Source of the DNA: an uncultured Ruminococcus sp.
GTDB lineage: Bacteria > Bacillota > Clostridia > Oscillospirales > Ruminococcaceae
Reading direction: 5' to 3'
Assembly (NCBI GenBank): GCA_900319195.1
Contig: ONNL01000171.1
Span: 1 to 14,407 of the forward strand
DNA: 14,407 nt
The notes beneath the pieces were generated by a model, which saw only the letters and a list, made by a program, of their open reading frames with translations, did not search any database and had not been told where the DNA came from. Position numbers and translations under genes: made by a program. Numbering within the stretch: position 1 is the first letter of the stretch; each line of letters opens with the position of its first letter. Shown here piece by piece: positions 13,712 to 14,407 of the stretch.

Positions 13712-14107
13712 ATGATAAATAAAAAAATGCTCACTATATCCGTCGTGGCTGCAATGTGCTTTACTGCGGCTCTTTCTTCGTGCGGAGATAAGGACAAGGA
13801 CTCTTCATCAAAAACGAATGACACTCCTGCTGTGACAGCTGCGGCAGACAGTATAACTCCTGCAACAGTAGGGGATAGGATCACTGTTACTCCCGGCTCG
13901 ACGGGAGACGTGAACGGTGACGGTCAGCTCACAATTGCAGACGCTGCTATCATTACGCAGTATCTCTCAAATCCCGACGCATTTCCCCTCACGGACGAGC
14001 AGAAGAAGGCTGCTGACGTTGTAGGCGACGGAGACGGTCTTACAGCCGAGGACTCACTTGCTATACAGAATTACATCTCAAATTCGGATAGCACTCTCGG
14101 AGAATGA
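13712..14107 (+). CDS. Small lipoprotein with C-terminal dockerin-like domain
   Basis: 131 aa. A lipoprotein signal peptide (1-23) ends in the lipobox LSSC, with C24 as the lipidated residue. A charged, Ser/Thr/Ala-rich linker (25-64) leads to a dockerin-like domain (65-123). Loop one, DVNGDGQLTIAD, has D66, N68, D70, G71 and D77 at canonical positions and is followed by the helix AAIITQYL. Loop two (D102-D114) has one residue more than the 12-residue spacing, so its calcium site may be altered. There is no catalytic or binding domain besides the dockerin. If the dockerin is functional, the protein would hold a cohesin-bearing partner on the outer face of the membrane; that role is inferred. 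It could also be a secreted EF-hand-like protein with no cellulosomal role. It has its own promoter. Confidence 0.87.
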   Translation: MINKKMLTISVVAAMCFTAALSSCGDKDKDSSSKTNDTPAVTAAADSITPATVGDRITVTPGSTGDVNGDGQLTIADAAIITQYLSNPDAFPLTDEQKKAADVVGDGDGLTAEDSLAIQNYISNSDSTLGE

Positions 14108-14147
14108 TAGCCTTATCGTAATAGCAAAATAGATATTTTGTACGTTT

Positions 14148-14182
14148 TATAGGGAAGCCCTTTTGAGAAGAGCTTCCCTATA
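14148..14182 (+). terminator. Hairpin terminator candidate after the lipoprotein gene
   Basis: TATAGGGAAGC (14148-14158) and GCTTCCCTATA (14172-14182) form an 11-bp perfect stem with a 13-nt loop, about 40 nt past the stop codon. The following bases are T-rich but interrupted (TTCATTTC), so termination may be partial. Confidence 0.6.
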
Positions 14183-14203
14183 TTCATTTCTGAGCGTCAG
14201 CTT

Positions 14204-14281
14204 AAATTTTATCCCCATATAGCACCTGTAAAGACTTGCGGTCTTTTATAACTAAGGTGGTGCTATATGGGGATAAAATTT
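14204..14281. repeat. 23-bp perfect inverted repeat with inner hairpin
   Basis: Arms 14204-14226 and 14259-14281 are perfectly complementary over 23 bp (including ATCCCCATATAGCACC). The 32-nt interior holds a second stem, AAAGAC (14230-14235)/GTCTTT (14241-14246). TTAA borders both sides. No reading frame of interest lies inside. The size and symmetry fit a very small MITE-like or palindromic element, or a strong bidirectional transcription barrier. It stands 24 nt from the structured repeat copy 2. Confidence 0.85.
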
Positions 14282-14305
14282 TAAATTAAAGTCTTTGAAA
14301 GGGGA

Positions 14306-14402
14306 TACGGACATCTCCCCGCAGTGCAGGGTGCGGGTGTCCGGTGGACACCTCTGCGAAGCAGAAGCACCGACCGAGCCGACAGGCGAGACGATGTCCG
14401 TA
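14306..14402 (+). repeat. Dispersed structured repeat, copy 2
   Basis: The outer arms TACGGACATC (14306-14315) and GATGTCCGTA (14393-14402) pair perfectly over 10 bp. Inside are CCCGCA/TGCGGG (14318-14337), GGTGTCC-GGT-GGACACC (14336-14352) and CTGC-GAA-GCAG (14354-14364). 14348-14392 is identical to the reverse complement of 3016-3060. The 26-nt insert of copy 1 is absent. Like copy 1 after aroE, it lies downstream of a gene in the same sense orientation. Sequence after 14402 is cut by the window end, so larger flanking repeats cannot be tested. Confidence 0.85.
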
Positions 14403-14407
14403 GGACA

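Noticed and set aside
14108..14300. Riboswitch or leader RNA for a gene right of the window
   Set aside because: No known riboswitch core is recognised, and no start codon with a ribosome site is present before the window ends; the hairpins are better described as inverted-repeat elements and a terminator.
14204..14402. CRISPR array or tandem repeat at the right end
   Set aside because: There are no regularly spaced direct repeats with unique spacers; the repeats are inverted and belong to two different elements.

Overview
The window looks like chromosomal DNA from a Gram-positive, rumen- or gut-type Firmicute, most likely a Ruminococcus-like member of the Oscillospiraceae. Three things suggest this. 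The fatty-acid synthesis cluster has the Firmicute content and near-order, with FabK as enoyl reductase. Two proteins carry type I-like dockerin modules, the hallmark of cellulosome-building clostridia. Strong AAGGAG-type ribosome sites and near-consensus sigma-A promoters are used throughout. The genus is an inference, not a sequence match.

Left part (1-4930, minus strand). A perfect-consensus promoter at the left edge reads out of the window. Then, in transcription order from the middle leftward, come fabD, aroE (overlapping fabD by 8 nt), a 331-nt gap filled by a large imperfect inverted-repeat element, aroK, a metal-dependent amidohydrolase, and a secreted leucine-rich-repeat protein ending in a dockerin (ATGA overlap with the amidohydrolase gene). 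This arm joins the malonyl-CoA loading step of fatty-acid synthesis to two shikimate-pathway enzymes and ends in a cell-surface or cellulosome protein.

Right part (5187-13596, plus strand). fabH-fabK-fabG-fabF-accB-fabZ-accC-accD-accA-acpP form a compact operon. With fabD on the divergent strand, it supplies acetyl-CoA carboxylase (accB/C/D/A), malonyl transfer (fabD), initiation (fabH), elongation (fabF), both reductions (fabG, fabK), dehydration (fabZ) and the carrier protein (acpP). Two features depart from the layout usual in Firmicutes: fabD has moved to the divergent strand, and acpP sits last, behind its own near-consensus promoter buried in the 3' end of accA. No fabT- or fapR-type regulator gene is in the window.

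Far right (13600-14407). After an intrinsic terminator, a perfect -10 promoter drives a small lipoprotein whose C-terminal half is a dockerin. It is followed by a hairpin terminator candidate, a 23-bp perfect inverted repeat with an inner hairpin, and a second copy of the structured core found between aroE and aroK.

The least explained signal is this dispersed structured repeat. A 45-nt block is identical in both copies. It lies downstream of a gene in the same sense orientation each time, and is closed by outer arms that differ in sequence but are self-complementary within each copy. That is the pattern expected of a conserved RNA structure or a small non-autonomous mobile element.
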